DNA from: Rickettsiales bacterium | GTDB taxonomy: Bacteria > Pseudomonadota > Alphaproteobacteria > Rickettsiales > UBA1997 | Assembly: GCA_947455845.1 (NCBI GenBank) | Contig: CANGQE010000042.1 | Span: 1 to 8,823, forward strand | Reading direction: 5' to 3' | DNA: 8,823 nt | Part shown: positions 1 to 6,292 of the stretch, piece after piece | Numbering within the stretch: position 1 is the first letter of the stretch | Layout: every line of letters starts with the position of its first letter | The notes under the pieces: generated by a model | What the model saw: the letters and a program-made list of their open reading frames with translations, nothing else | Database searches by the model: none | Told to the model about the DNA's origin: nothing | Position numbers and translations under genes: made by a program

Positions 1-1
1 T

Positions 2-94
2 GCGGAAAATAAAGGAGTCAAAATCAAAATGGTCTCGACTCCGCTCGACCAGCGAATTTTGGGATTTAGGTTAATATCCCTTATCCAGAATTAG
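2..94 (+). CDS. Possible 3' end of a protein gene running in from the left edge
   Basis: This frame is open from the window edge to a TAG at 92-94, giving about 30 residues that start A-E-N-K-G-V-K-I-K and end in a hydrophobic L-I-S-L-I-Q-N. I do not recognise the protein. A short repeat (31-51) lies in frame in it and reads V-S-T-P-L-D-Q. If real, the gene would converge on the pilin gene, with the terminator at 145-176 between them. Thirty codons without a stop is weak evidence, and an internal ATG at 29 with an AGGAG about 10 bases upstream could equally start a 21-codon ORF. Only the sequence to the left can settle it. Confidence 0.25.
   Translation, partial: AENKGVKIKMVSTPLDQRILGFRLISLIQN
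31..51 (+). repeat. 21-base repeat, copy 1 (GGTCTCGACTCC...)
   Basis: These 21 bases recur identically and in the same orientation at 8499-8519, where they form most of the right arm of a long hairpin. Here the copy stands alone with no inverted partner nearby. It begins GGTCTCGACTCC and ends GCTCGACCA. Short dispersed elements of this style are common in alphaproteobacterial intergenic regions; family membership here is inferred from the pattern only. Confidence 0.7.
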
Positions 95-144
95 CATTTA
101 GACTAAAATTAATTTTAAAACACCAGTCTCAACGAATACAAAAT

Positions 145-176
145 AAAAAACCCCGTCGCTTTTTCAAGCGACGGGG
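145..176 (-). terminator. Rho-independent terminator of the pilin gene
   Basis: A perfect 10-bp GC-rich stem pairs CCCCGTCGCT (151-160) with AGCGACGGGG (167-176) across a 6-base loop. Read on the minus strand it is followed at once by six U residues (145-150). It begins 26 bases after the pilin stop codon. A four-T run on the other side (177-180) extends the stem by A-T pairs and could give weaker termination for any transcript arriving from the left edge. Confidence 0.93.
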
Positions 177-202
177 TTTTAAATTTTCTTTAAGATGAAT
201 TA

Positions 203-967
203 CTAAGAAGTAACATCAACTTGGTATGAGATAGGACAAGCTTTTGTTGTAGTAGCAACAAGATATGCAGTAGTTGTGAAGCAAGTTGACAAGATACCTT
301 GAACTTTACCGGTGTTAGCAATGCCGTCATCGATTTTTTTATCAATTGAAAGGGCATCAGCTGGAACAAGAGCTCCAACAGAAATCGGAGTTCCGTTAAC
401 AAGTGTGTTACCACCAGCGCCGTCTACAGCAACTGTTGCGGCAACTGTTGTTGATGAAGTCAAAACAACTACGTTTTGAAGACTGGTTGAGTTGTAATCA
501 AATCCCCAACCTGCAGCCCTGATTTTTGAACCTGGGTAGTTAGTGATAGCAGCTTGTGACGCAGTAGCACCGCCAGTGAATGTAGGAGCAGTATCAATAC
601 CGCCTGCATATTTCAAATGTTGCCAAGCCATCGCACCTTCTGAACCAGTGGTAACAGTGCCGGTAACGCAGCCTGTAGTACAAAATTCAATTTTAGCATC
701 ATAGTCACCATAAGGGTTACCAGTAGTGCTGGCTGGAATTCCTAAACTAGTGTTATAATCTCCTGGAAGAGCATTATATTGTGTGTAGAAAGCATTAACT
801 GCTACAGCATACCCTCTAGCTTCTCCCATTGCTGAACGAAGCTCAGAGCTTTTAATCAAGCTGGCACCGCCAGTAACGCCAGCAATCAGCAAACCGATAA
901 TGATCAACACGATTGATAACTCAATCAATGAGAATGCTGATTTTTTTGAAGAAAAAGTTTTTTTCAT
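203..967 (-). CDS. Type IV prepilin-like protein (254 aa)
   Basis: This is a secreted pilin or pseudopilin subunit anchored by its N-terminal helix. A short basic leader (MKKTFSSKKSA) is followed by the class III signal FSLIELSIVLIIIGLL. Cleavage is expected after Ala11, leaving Phe at +1 and the conserved Glu at +5. The residue before the cut is Ala, not the usual Gly. The globular part is rich in Thr, Ser, Gly and Ala. It carries two cysteine pairs (C96/C100 and C229/C244) that could form disulfides outside the membrane, and an I-D-K-K-I-D-D-G motif near residue 208, which I associate with pilin-like proteins of this type. The ATG at 965-967 is chosen because it yields a normal leader; the frame continues upstream to a TTG at 1027, but that adds 20 residues and lies almost at the predicted transcription start. 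No clear Shine-Dalgarno is seen. The gene is monocistronic. Whether it builds a pilus, a competence fibre or a secretion pseudopilus cannot be told. Confidence 0.85.
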   Translation of the reverse strand: MKKTFSSKKSAFSLIELSIVLIIIGLLIAGVTGGASLIKSSELRSAMGEARGYAVAVNAFYTQYNALPGDYNTSLGIPASTTGNPYGDYDAKIEFCTTGCVTGTVTTGSEGAMAWQHLKYAGGIDTAPTFTGGATASQAAITNYPGSKIRAAGWGFDYNSTSLQNVVVLTSSTTVAATVAVDGAGGNTLVNGTPISVGALVPADALSIDKKIDDGIANTGKVQGILSTCFTTTAYLVATTTKACPISYQVDVTS

Positions 968-1036
968 ATTTTTGTATACGATTTTTATTAATAAATTGAG
1001 GCGGTATAGAAATCCTAATAGATTCAAGGTCTGAGC

Positions 1037-1065
1037 TAATTAGGCGAGCATTTTTCTGATGTCAA
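1037..1065 (-). promoter_or_regulatory. Candidate promoter for the pilin gene
   Basis: On the minus strand a perfect -35 box TTGACA (1060-1065) is followed, after 17 bases, by TAATTA (1037-1042). The -35 box and spacing are ideal; the -10 box is poor against TATAAT. Transcription would start near 1030 and leave a leader of about 60 bases before the ATG at 967. The rest of the 968-1135 gap shows no gene and no convincing terminator for greA. Confidence 0.4.
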
Positions 1066-1135
1066 ATAATTTTTCAGAAGTTTTCTTAGAAAAAAAATCT
1101 GTGCCACTTTTAACAACGTAAATTATGCAAACTTA

Positions 1136-1609
1136 TTAGACAAATTTTATCTCTAAAATTTCGTAATGCTTAACTCCACCCGGAGTTTTTATTTCGACTT
1201 CATTACCCACTTCCTTGTTAATCAACGCACGCGCAACCGGTGATATGCTTGAGATCAAGCCATCATCGATATTCGCCTCGAAATCACTGACAATTTTGTA
1301 AGTAACGATTTGTTCATTGTCCAAATTTTCTAATTTTACGGTAACGCCAAATTGAACCTTGTCTCCAGAAAGCTTTGAAACATCAATCACTTCCGAACGT
1401 AAAAATTTTTCTTCCAGATCAGCTAGTTGAGCTTCCACAAATCCTTGCCTATCTTTTGCCGAATGATATTCGGCGTTCTCTTTTAAATCACCAAGCTCCC
1501 GTGCAGCCGCGATTTGCTTGATGATATTTGGCCTCTCAACATTTTTCAGAAACTCAACTTCTGCTTTTAATTTCGCATAACCTTGAGTCGTGATCTGGAA
1601 TTTATCCAT
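1136..1609 (-). CDS. greA: Transcription elongation factor GreA
   Basis: GreA rescues backtracked RNA polymerase by stimulating cleavage of the transcript 3' end in the active site. The 157 residues match the usual length of about 158. Residues 1-75 form the N-terminal coiled coil. Its tip carries the signature L-G-D-L-K-E-N-A-E-Y-H, with the Mg2+-holding acidic pair at D41 and E44. The C-terminal FKBP-like domain ends with S-P-V-A-R-A-L-I and the T-P-G-G-x-x-x-Y-E-I motif. A GGAG Shine-Dalgarno lies 8 bases before the ATG, in the 15-base gap after the ahcY stop, so the gene is the last member of a pilD-ahcY-greA transcript. It ends with tandem TAA TAA stops. Identification is secure. Confidence 0.97.
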   Translation of the reverse strand: MDKFQITTQGYAKLKAEVEFLKNVERPNIIKQIAAARELGDLKENAEYHSAKDRQGFVEAQLADLEEKFLRSEVIDVSKLSGDKVQFGVTVKLENLDNEQIVTYKIVSDFEANIDDGLISSISPVARALINKEVGNEVEIKTPGGVKHYEILEIKFV

Positions 1610-1624
1610 TCTTCATTCTCCGAA

Positions 1625-2917
1625 TTAGTATTTGTAATTGTCATTTTTAAATGGACCGCTGGCGTCTACATTAATGTAGTCCGCTTGTTTTTTAGTTAGC
1701 TTAGTCAGTTTTACACCAAGTTTTTCTAAATGCAGAGTCGCAACTTTTTCATCCAATTCTTTTGGCAAAATATAAACTTTATTTTCATATTTTTTATGAT
1801 TATTCCACAGCTCGATTTGTGCCATTACTTGGTTAGTAAAGCTGGCTGACATTACGAAAGCACTGTGTCCTGTGGCGCATCCTAAATTTAATAATCTGCC
1901 TTCAGCAAGCAAAATGATTCTTTTGCCATCAGGAAAAGTAATTTGATCCACTTGTGGTTTAATGTTGGTCCATTTCAAGTTTTTTAAAGCTTCAACTTGA
2001 ATCTCATTGTCAAAGTGACCAATATTTCCGACGATCGCACAATCTTTCATGGCACGCATGTGCTCGATGGTGATGATGTCGACGTTACCTGTTGTGGTAA
2101 TAAAAATATCAGCTTGAGAAACCACATCTTCGATTGGCAAAATTTGATAACCCATCATGGCTGCTTGTAGAGCGCAGATTGGATCAATTTCAGTTACAAC
2201 AACACGTGCACCTTGTGATTTGAAAGCATCAGCACAACCTTTGCCCACGTTTCCGTAACCGCAAATAACCACCATTTTTCCGGCAATCATCACGTCAGTT
2301 GCACGTTTCACGCCGTCAATAACGCTTTCTTTGCAACCGTAAAGATTGTCAAATTTTGATTTAGTAACTGAATCGTTAACATTAATCGCCGGTACTTTTA
2401 ATTTACCTTCTTTTTCCATTTGATAAAGTCGAGCCACACCAGTTGTAGTTTCTTCAGACAATCCTTTAATACCGGCAAGAATTTCAGGATATTCTTCGTG
2501 AATCATTTTACTTAAATCTCCACCATCATCCAAAATCATATTTGGTTTCCATGCTGGATTTCCAATGATTGTTTGTCTGATACACCAATCATATTCTTCT
2601 TCAGTTTCACCTTTCCAAGCAAAAACAGGAATTCCGGCTGCGGCCACTGCAGCAGCAGCTTGATCTGATGTTGAAAAAATATTGCAAGAGCTCCAACGCA
2701 CTTCTGCACCTAGATGTACCAAAGTTTCCATCAGAACTGCTGTTTCAATTGTCATGTGTAAACAACCAACAATTTTAGCATCTTTAAGAGGTTGCGATGC
2801 ACCAAACTCGCGACGTAAAGACATCAATCCCGGCATTTCATTTTCTGCCAAAGTAATTTCTTTTCTGCCCCATGCAGCAAGGGAAATATCTTTTACGCGG
2901 TAGTCATTATTAGTCAT
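1625..2917 (-). CDS. ahcY: Adenosylhomocysteinase (S-adenosylhomocysteine hydrolase)
   Basis: This NAD-dependent cytosolic enzyme splits S-adenosylhomocysteine into adenosine and homocysteine, relieving product inhibition of methyltransferases and feeding methionine recycling. Its 430 residues carry the full active-site set: H54 (GCLHM), D131 (DDGGD), E156, K186 and D190 (SVTKSKFDN) and C195. The Rossmann loop G-Y-G-N-V-G-K-G is at 220-227, H301 (IGHFD) follows, and the C-terminal K424/Y428 tail (GPFKNDNYKY) reaches into the partner subunit's NAD site. Spacing is almost residue for residue that of the human enzyme. The roughly 40-residue insertion after the DDGGD motif found in many bacterial and plant versions is absent. 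An AGGAG ribosome site lies about 4 bases before the ATG, in the 13-base gap after the pilD stop; greA follows after 15 bases. Confidence 0.98.
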   Translation of the reverse strand: MTNNDYRVKDISLAAWGRKEITLAENEMPGLMSLRREFGASQPLKDAKIVGCLHMTIETAVLMETLVHLGAEVRWSSCNIFSTSDQAAAAVAAAGIPVFAWKGETEEEYDWCIRQTIIGNPAWKPNMILDDGGDLSKMIHEEYPEILAGIKGLSEETTTGVARLYQMEKEGKLKVPAINVNDSVTKSKFDNLYGCKESVIDGVKRATDVMIAGKMVVICGYGNVGKGCADAFKSQGARVVVTEIDPICALQAAMMGYQILPIEDVVSQADIFITTTGNVDIITIEHMRAMKDCAIVGNIGHFDNEIQVEALKNLKWTNIKPQVDQITFPDGKRIILLAEGRLLNLGCATGHSAFVMSASFTNQVMAQIELWNNHKKYENKVYILPKELDEKVATLHLEKLGVKLTKLTKKQADYINVDASGPFKNDNYKY

Positions 2918-2930
2918 GGAACTCCTGAAA

Positions 2931-3698
2931 TTAATTATATTGAAAAAAACTTGGCGAATAAATCATCAACCAAAAGAAGGGAACAATCAAAGCATAGCCA
3001 AAATTACTACGCTTTTTTTTACTTGGAATTTTAAAAACTACGAATGTTGTTAAAGTCATCATCACTGTCAAAAAATAAAACAGGAATAGGCTTTGATTCA
3101 GACAAACAGCCGCAATCAAAATAAATTTAGTGTAGTCAAAAGATTGCTCCTGATTGGCAAAAAGATGACCTGTTTTTTTGTAAAAAATTTGATAAAAAAT
3201 TACCGAGAAAATTACCCCAATTGCCGCCGAGTAAGTAACATCAATCACATTCTGATCTTGCAAAACGCGATTAGCTAAACCCAACATCAAAATAAAATTC
3301 AAAACTTGCTGAGGAAAAACATGATGGGTGTAGTCAGTTGCAAGTAAGATCACCAAGCCCACTGAAATCAAGGCGTAAAGCATAAATTCCTGACTAAAGG
3401 AAAACTTAATGTAGCATAAAACAAAGGCCAGAGTAGTTGCCGCTTCAATAAAAAGATGGGTACGCGGAATTTTAGTTTGGCAAGATTTGCATCTTCCTAA
3501 AGTGAAGAGCCAGTTAATAAGAGGAATTAACTCACGAGTTCTAATGATTGAGTTACATTGCGGACAACGCGACTTTTTTCCAAAATATCTACCAAAGCAC
3601 GATTCTCCAAGCGGTAAGCGGTAAGCAAAAAGTGTGGCGTAAGAGCCAAATATAGCTCCGAAAGCAGCTGAGAGGAGGATTCCGAAAATTTGTTCCAT
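2931..3698 (-). CDS. pilD: Prepilin peptidase, PilD/A24 family, with divergent second active-site motif
   Basis: This polytopic inner-membrane aspartyl protease would remove the leader of prepilins and may N-methylate the new N terminus; the pilin at 203-967 is an obvious substrate. The N-terminal domain matches the family: G-S at 18-19, R-L-P at 27-29, and a zinc loop with C45-x2-C48 and C70-x2-C73 around I-P-L-I-N-W-L. The first catalytic Asp is D122 in A-T-D-Y-T-H-H-V-F-P. The second is normally in G-x-G-D-x-K-L; here the only aligned candidate is D188 in Q-S-F-D-Y-T-K-F, without glycines and with one extra residue before Lys. Several hydrophobic segments follow to the C terminus. At 255 residues it is near normal length. 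It leads the pilD-ahcY-greA run. No Shine-Dalgarno precedes its ATG. Activity is uncertain because of the eroded motif. Confidence 0.85.
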   Translation of the reverse strand: MEQIFGILLSAAFGAIFGSYATLFAYRLPLGESCFGRYFGKKSRCPQCNSIIRTRELIPLINWLFTLGRCKSCQTKIPRTHLFIEAATTLAFVLCYIKFSFSQEFMLYALISVGLVILLATDYTHHVFPQQVLNFILMLGLANRVLQDQNVIDVTYSAAIGVIFSVIFYQIFYKKTGHLFANQEQSFDYTKFILIAAVCLNQSLFLFYFLTVMMTLTTFVVFKIPSKKKRSNFGYALIVPFFWLMIYSPSFFQYN

Positions 3699-3737
3699 TA
3701 TTTAGTTAGTTTAATTTTTTGCTTGCGAACGTGCGAA

Positions 3738-3837
3738 TAGATCCTGAAACAAGTTCAGGATGACGATGGAGAGAGGTTTGGTGTTGAACTCCAGCATCCC
3801 CACCCACTCCGTCATCCTGAACTTGTTTCAGGATCTA
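3738..3837. repeat. Palindromic repeat pair, perfect 28-bp inverted repeat
   Basis: Bases 3738-3765 and 3810-3837 are perfect reverse complements separated by 44 bases. Each arm is itself a hairpin (ATCCTGAA, 5-base loop, TTCAGGAT), so the element can fold as two small hairpins or one large one. It fills most of the gap between the cycM stop (11 bases away) and the pilD start. Translated, it gives the R-H-P-E-L-V-S-G-S and V-I-L-N-L-F-Q-D-L peptides typical of a widespread alphaproteobacterial intergenic repeat. It may end or stabilise the prs-cycM transcript, although no U-run follows either hairpin. A near-copy sits inside selO at 7481-7508. Confidence 0.92.
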
Positions 3838-3847
3838 TCGCGTATTC

Positions 3848-4363
3848 CTACTTCCCTTGTTCCAAAAACAAAATCACATCAGCACGATCTTGTGGTTTTT
3901 TCAGTCCCGGAAAGGCCATTTTTGTTCCCGGAACAAAATCTTTTGGCTTGGTAATAAATGTATTGATTGATTCTTTATCCCACGCTCCACCCTTAGCCTT
4001 CATTGCTTCAGAATAAGCAAAACCAGAAAAACCAGCTTTTTTTCTACCAACAATGCCAAATAAATTAGGCCCAACTTTAGAAGCCTCACCTTTACCGGCG
4101 GTGTGACATGAAGCACATTTTTTGAAAATTTTAGCACCACGAGTAGCGTCAGCAGTTTTCATCATACTGGCTAAATCAACCGGCTTTTCTTCTTTTTTTA
4201 CTACTGCTTTACCGTCAGCGGCAATTTCAATTTGAAAGCCTCTTTTGACAACTTCTTTAGGCCGATACAACACATCTGCTGAAAGCACGGCGAAAATTGT
4301 TAAAGCTACAGCCAAAGCAAAAGCTATCGCCGGTATTTTGAGTAAGTCCTTGATTTTTTCCAT
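3848..4363 (-). CDS. cycM: Membrane-anchored class I cytochrome c (CycM type)
   Basis: This one-haem electron carrier most likely shuttles electrons between the bc1 complex and a terminal oxidase on the periplasmic face of the inner membrane. Residues 10-32 form an uncleaved N-terminal membrane anchor. A charged linker of about 40 residues, rich in Lys, Glu and Ala, follows. The haem domain has C83-A-S-C86-H87 for covalent haem attachment and axial ligation, K-V-G-P-N-L-F-G-I-V-G-R at 96-107, and G-T-K-M149-A-F-P-G-L supplying the sixth ligand. The 171-residue layout matches the anchored cytochromes c called CycM in Rickettsia and rhizobia. The ATG lies 4 bases after the prs stop (TAG AATC ATG) with no Shine-Dalgarno, which suggests translational coupling to prs. 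A palindromic repeat begins 11 bases after its TAG stop. Confidence 0.93.
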   Translation of the reverse strand: MEKIKDLLKIPAIAFALAVALTIFAVLSADVLYRPKEVVKRGFQIEIAADGKAVVKKEEKPVDLASMMKTADATRGAKIFKKCASCHTAGKGEASKVGPNLFGIVGRKKAGFSGFAYSEAMKAKGGAWDKESINTFITKPKDFVPGTKMAFPGLKKPQDRADVILFLEQGK

Positions 4364-4367
4364 GATT

Positions 4368-5300
4368 CTAGTCGAACAAAGTTGAAACTGATTTTTCCTG
4401 TGAAATGTTCCTGATCGCTTCTCCGATCAAGTCAGCGACGTTGATGATCCTGATATTTTCTGCTGCCAAAGTTGACGGCGATGGTTCAATTGAATTAGTA
4501 ATTACTAAATTTTTCAATTTAGATTTAGAAATTCTTTCTCCTGCTTGGGCTGACAAAACTCCGTGAGTAATGTAAGCTGAAACTGAAATTGCACCCTTTT
4601 TAATCAAGGCTTCCGCCGCGTTACATAAAGTGCCGCCTGAATCAACCATATCATCGACAATGATACAATTCTTGCCCTCAACTTCACCAATAATATTCAT
4701 CACTTCGCTTACTCCGGCGCTTGGACGACGCTTATCCACAATCGCCAAATCCGATCCGATCTTGCTGGCAATGGCACGCGCGCGTACTAATCCACCAACA
4801 TCGGGAGAAACTACCACTAAATTTTTTAGATCAAAATTTTTCTTAATATCACGCACAAAAACCGGTGCGGCGTAGAGATTATCCAAAGGAATATCAAAAA
4901 ATCCTTGGATTTGTCCGGCATGTAAATCAACCGTTAAAACACGATCTGCCCCTGCTGAAGTAATCAAATTCGCTACTAATTTTGCCGAAATTGGCGTACG
5001 TGGAGCGGCTTTGCGATCTTGTCTGGCATAACCAAAGTAAGGAATCACAGCAGTAATTCTTTTAGCCGAAGCGCGGCGCAAAGCATCAATTGCAATAAGC
5101 AATTCCATGATATTGTCATTGGCCGGATAAGAAGTGGATTGCACTACGAAAATATCTTCCCCGCGAACATTTTCTTTAATTTCCACAAACACTTCCATGT
5201 CAGAAAATTTTTTAACTTCAGCATCAATAAGCTTCAAACCTAGGTAATTGGCAATTTCTTGCGACAAAACCGGATTGCTGTTGCAGGCGAGAAGTTTCAT
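4368..5300 (-). CDS. prs: Ribose-phosphate pyrophosphokinase (PRPP synthetase, class I)
   Basis: This cytosolic enzyme transfers pyrophosphate from ATP to ribose 5-phosphate, making PRPP for purine, pyrimidine, NAD, histidine and tryptophan synthesis. The 310 residues are full length. Visible motifs are Y-F-G-Y-A-R-Q-D-R-K (88-97, ATP loop), V-D-L-H-A-G-Q-I-Q-G-F-F (124-135, metal and nucleotide site, with the conserved His at 127), S-P-D-V-G-G (165-170), the flexible catalytic loop V-D-K-R-R-P (188-193), and the PRPP loop V-D-D-M-V-D-S-G-G-T (215-224). The tail S-V-S-T-L-F-D is close to the usual S-V-S-x-L-F. The gene heads a two-gene unit with cycM and is divergent from hemJ. The ATG follows an A/T-rich leader with no evident Shine-Dalgarno. 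Confidence 0.97.
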   Translation of the reverse strand: MKLLACNSNPVLSQEIANYLGLKLIDAEVKKFSDMEVFVEIKENVRGEDIFVVQSTSYPANDNIMELLIAIDALRRASAKRITAVIPYFGYARQDRKAAPRTPISAKLVANLITSAGADRVLTVDLHAGQIQGFFDIPLDNLYAAPVFVRDIKKNFDLKNLVVVSPDVGGLVRARAIASKIGSDLAIVDKRRPSAGVSEVMNIIGEVEGKNCIIVDDMVDSGGTLCNAAEALIKKGAISVSAYITHGVLSAQAGERISKSKLKNLVITNSIEPSPSTLAAENIRIINVADLIGEAIRNISQEKSVSTLFD

Positions 5301-5401
5301 GATTTTTAATTTGAAAATTTAACAAAGATGGTCGAAGGTGCGAATGCGTGCAAACTATTTTTTACAACTCCAATTATCAACAAATTTATCCGCATCCAAA
5401 C
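5301..5401. promoter_or_regulatory. Divergent intergenic region between prs and hemJ
   Basis: Two outward-facing transcription units start from these 101 bases, so promoters for both are expected here. The best minus-strand candidate for prs is TTGATA (5375-5380), 17 bases, then TAGTTT (5352-5357). It is weak because only half of the -10 box matches consensus. For hemJ I see a TTGAAA (5311-5316) without an acceptable -10 at normal spacing. No operator palindrome or riboswitch-like structure is evident. The region as a whole is firm; the individual boxes are guesses. Confidence 0.4.
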
Positions 5402-5836
5402 ATGGAAGAAATTGAACTTTACGATGTGATTAAAATTTTACACATCCTCGCCTTAATTTCATGGCTTGCCGGATTACTTTATTTACCTCGCATTTTCGTT
5501 TACCATTCTCAAGTGGCCGTCGGATCTGAAACCGACAAAATTTTCCAAACCATGGAAAGGAAGCTAATACGCTTCATCATGCTACCGGCAATGATTTTAA
5601 CTTTTATTTTCGGATTTTACCTCGCCTCTCAAATCGGCTTTGAGTTTGTCTGGCTCCACATTAAAATAACTTTGGTTTTGTGTCTTGCAGCTTTTCACGG
5701 ATTTTTATCCCACTGTCGCAAAAAATTTGCCCAAGGTGAAAATAAACACAGTCAGAAATTCTTCCGCCTTATTAATGAGCTGCCAACCCTGCTGATGATT
5801 TGCATCGTTACGCTGGTAATTCTCAAACCCTTCTAA
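5402..5836 (+). CDS. hemJ: Protoporphyrinogen IX oxidase HemJ
   Basis: HemJ is a small inner-membrane protein that oxidises protoporphyrinogen IX to protoporphyrin IX, the penultimate step of haem synthesis, in many alphaproteobacteria and cyanobacteria that lack HemG and HemY. The 144 residues contain the family blocks K-I-L-H14-I-L-A-L-I-S-W, A-G-L-L-Y-L-P-R-I-F-V-Y-H (23-35), M-E-R-K-L (51-55) and W-L-H-I-K-I-T-L-V-L (84-93), with about four membrane helices. H14 is the likely haem-binding His of the family. The frame is open upstream to a GTG at 5348, but the 18 extra residues are not hydrophobic, HemJ proteins normally begin just before the first helix, and the ATG at 5402 is the first one in frame. 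The next gene starts 2 bases after the stop. A haem enzyme fits the neighbouring cytochrome c, although the genes diverge. Confidence 0.92.
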   Translation: MEEIELYDVIKILHILALISWLAGLLYLPRIFVYHSQVAVGSETDKIFQTMERKLIRFIMLPAMILTFIFGFYLASQIGFEFVWLHIKITLVLCLAAFHGFLSHCRKKFAQGENKHSQKFFRLINELPTLLMICIVTLVILKPF

Positions 5837-5838
5837 AC

Positions 5839-6282
5839 ATGATTTTATTTGGCGATAAAGCCATTGCGCTGCTCGATTTATGGAGCATCGAACATTTTTG
5901 CGCTGGCTGCAATAGCGCCTTAGCGGTTGCTGCTTTAACTAAGAAATATTTCCAAAATCTTGACCGGAGATCTCAACTCACTTTCCAAGTGATGTTTTTA
6001 TTATTGATCGAATTTTTCTGGGAAATTATTGAGCATTATCTCGAAGCTGGGGTTTCATACCAAATAGTAACTGACTGGTTTGCCGGCGTAGAATATATTT
6101 GGAACCGCGCCCTCATGGATCCAATCGTTACTTTATTAGGATTGGTTTTTATTAGTAGATTTCCTAAAGCCAAAACTTTCTCCATCATTTTTTCTTTTGT
6201 TTGGCTTTACGTTAACATTTTTGTTTTCTCCGATTCCATGGGGTTAAACCGTATGGTTGTAGATCTAATTCAAAATTTTTAA
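5839..6282 (+). CDS. Unrecognised 147-aa multipass membrane protein
   Basis: I cannot name this protein with confidence. Hydrophobic segments lie near residues 18-34, 48-64, 93-107 and 113-131. Polar residues sit in or next to them: W-S-I-E-H19-F-C-A-G-C24 at the first, F-F-W-E-I-I-E-H66-Y at the second, and R-A-L-M-D94-P-I-V-T-L-L-G at the third. The order 'HFxxG, WExxE, DxxxxxxG' resembles small membrane families such as YjdF (DUF2238) and VanZ-like proteins. That is a pattern resemblance, not an assignment. The start is the ATG 2 bases after the hemJ stop; an in-frame TTG at 5800 would overlap hemJ and is not needed. The dipeptidase gene follows after 10 bases, so co-expression with hemJ, ddpX and selO is likely. 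Confidence 0.85.
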   Translation: MILFGDKAIALLDLWSIEHFCAGCNSALAVAALTKKYFQNLDRRSQLTFQVMFLLLIEFFWEIIEHYLEAGVSYQIVTDWFAGVEYIWNRALMDPIVTLLGLVFISRFPKAKTFSIIFSFVWLYVNIFVFSDSMGLNRMVVDLIQNF

Positions 6283-6292
6283 ATTTTTTAAA

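Noticed and set aside
968..1027. Upstream extension of the pilin frame to a TTG
   Set aside because: It adds 20 residues before a normal prepilin leader and lies at the predicted transcription start; the ATG at 967 gives the expected short basic leader.
1054..1079. Short inverted repeat TTCTGA/TCAGAA as a greA terminator or operator
   Set aside because: Six A/T-rich pairs around a 14-base loop and no U-run make this too weak; it also overlaps the candidate pilin -35 box.
3760..3954. 64-codon plus-strand frame across the repeat and the cycM 3' end
   Set aside because: It is a by-product of the repeat (it contains V-I-L-N-L-F-Q-D-L) and then runs antisense through cycM.
5348..5401. 18-residue N-terminal extension of HemJ from a GTG
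   Set aside because: HemJ proteins begin just before the first helix and the extension is polar with no recognisable signal; the ATG at 5402 fits better.
5800..5838. TTG start for the membrane protein, overlapping hemJ
   Set aside because: An ATG 2 bases after the hemJ stop gives a sensible membrane-protein N terminus; the extension only translates hemJ out of frame.
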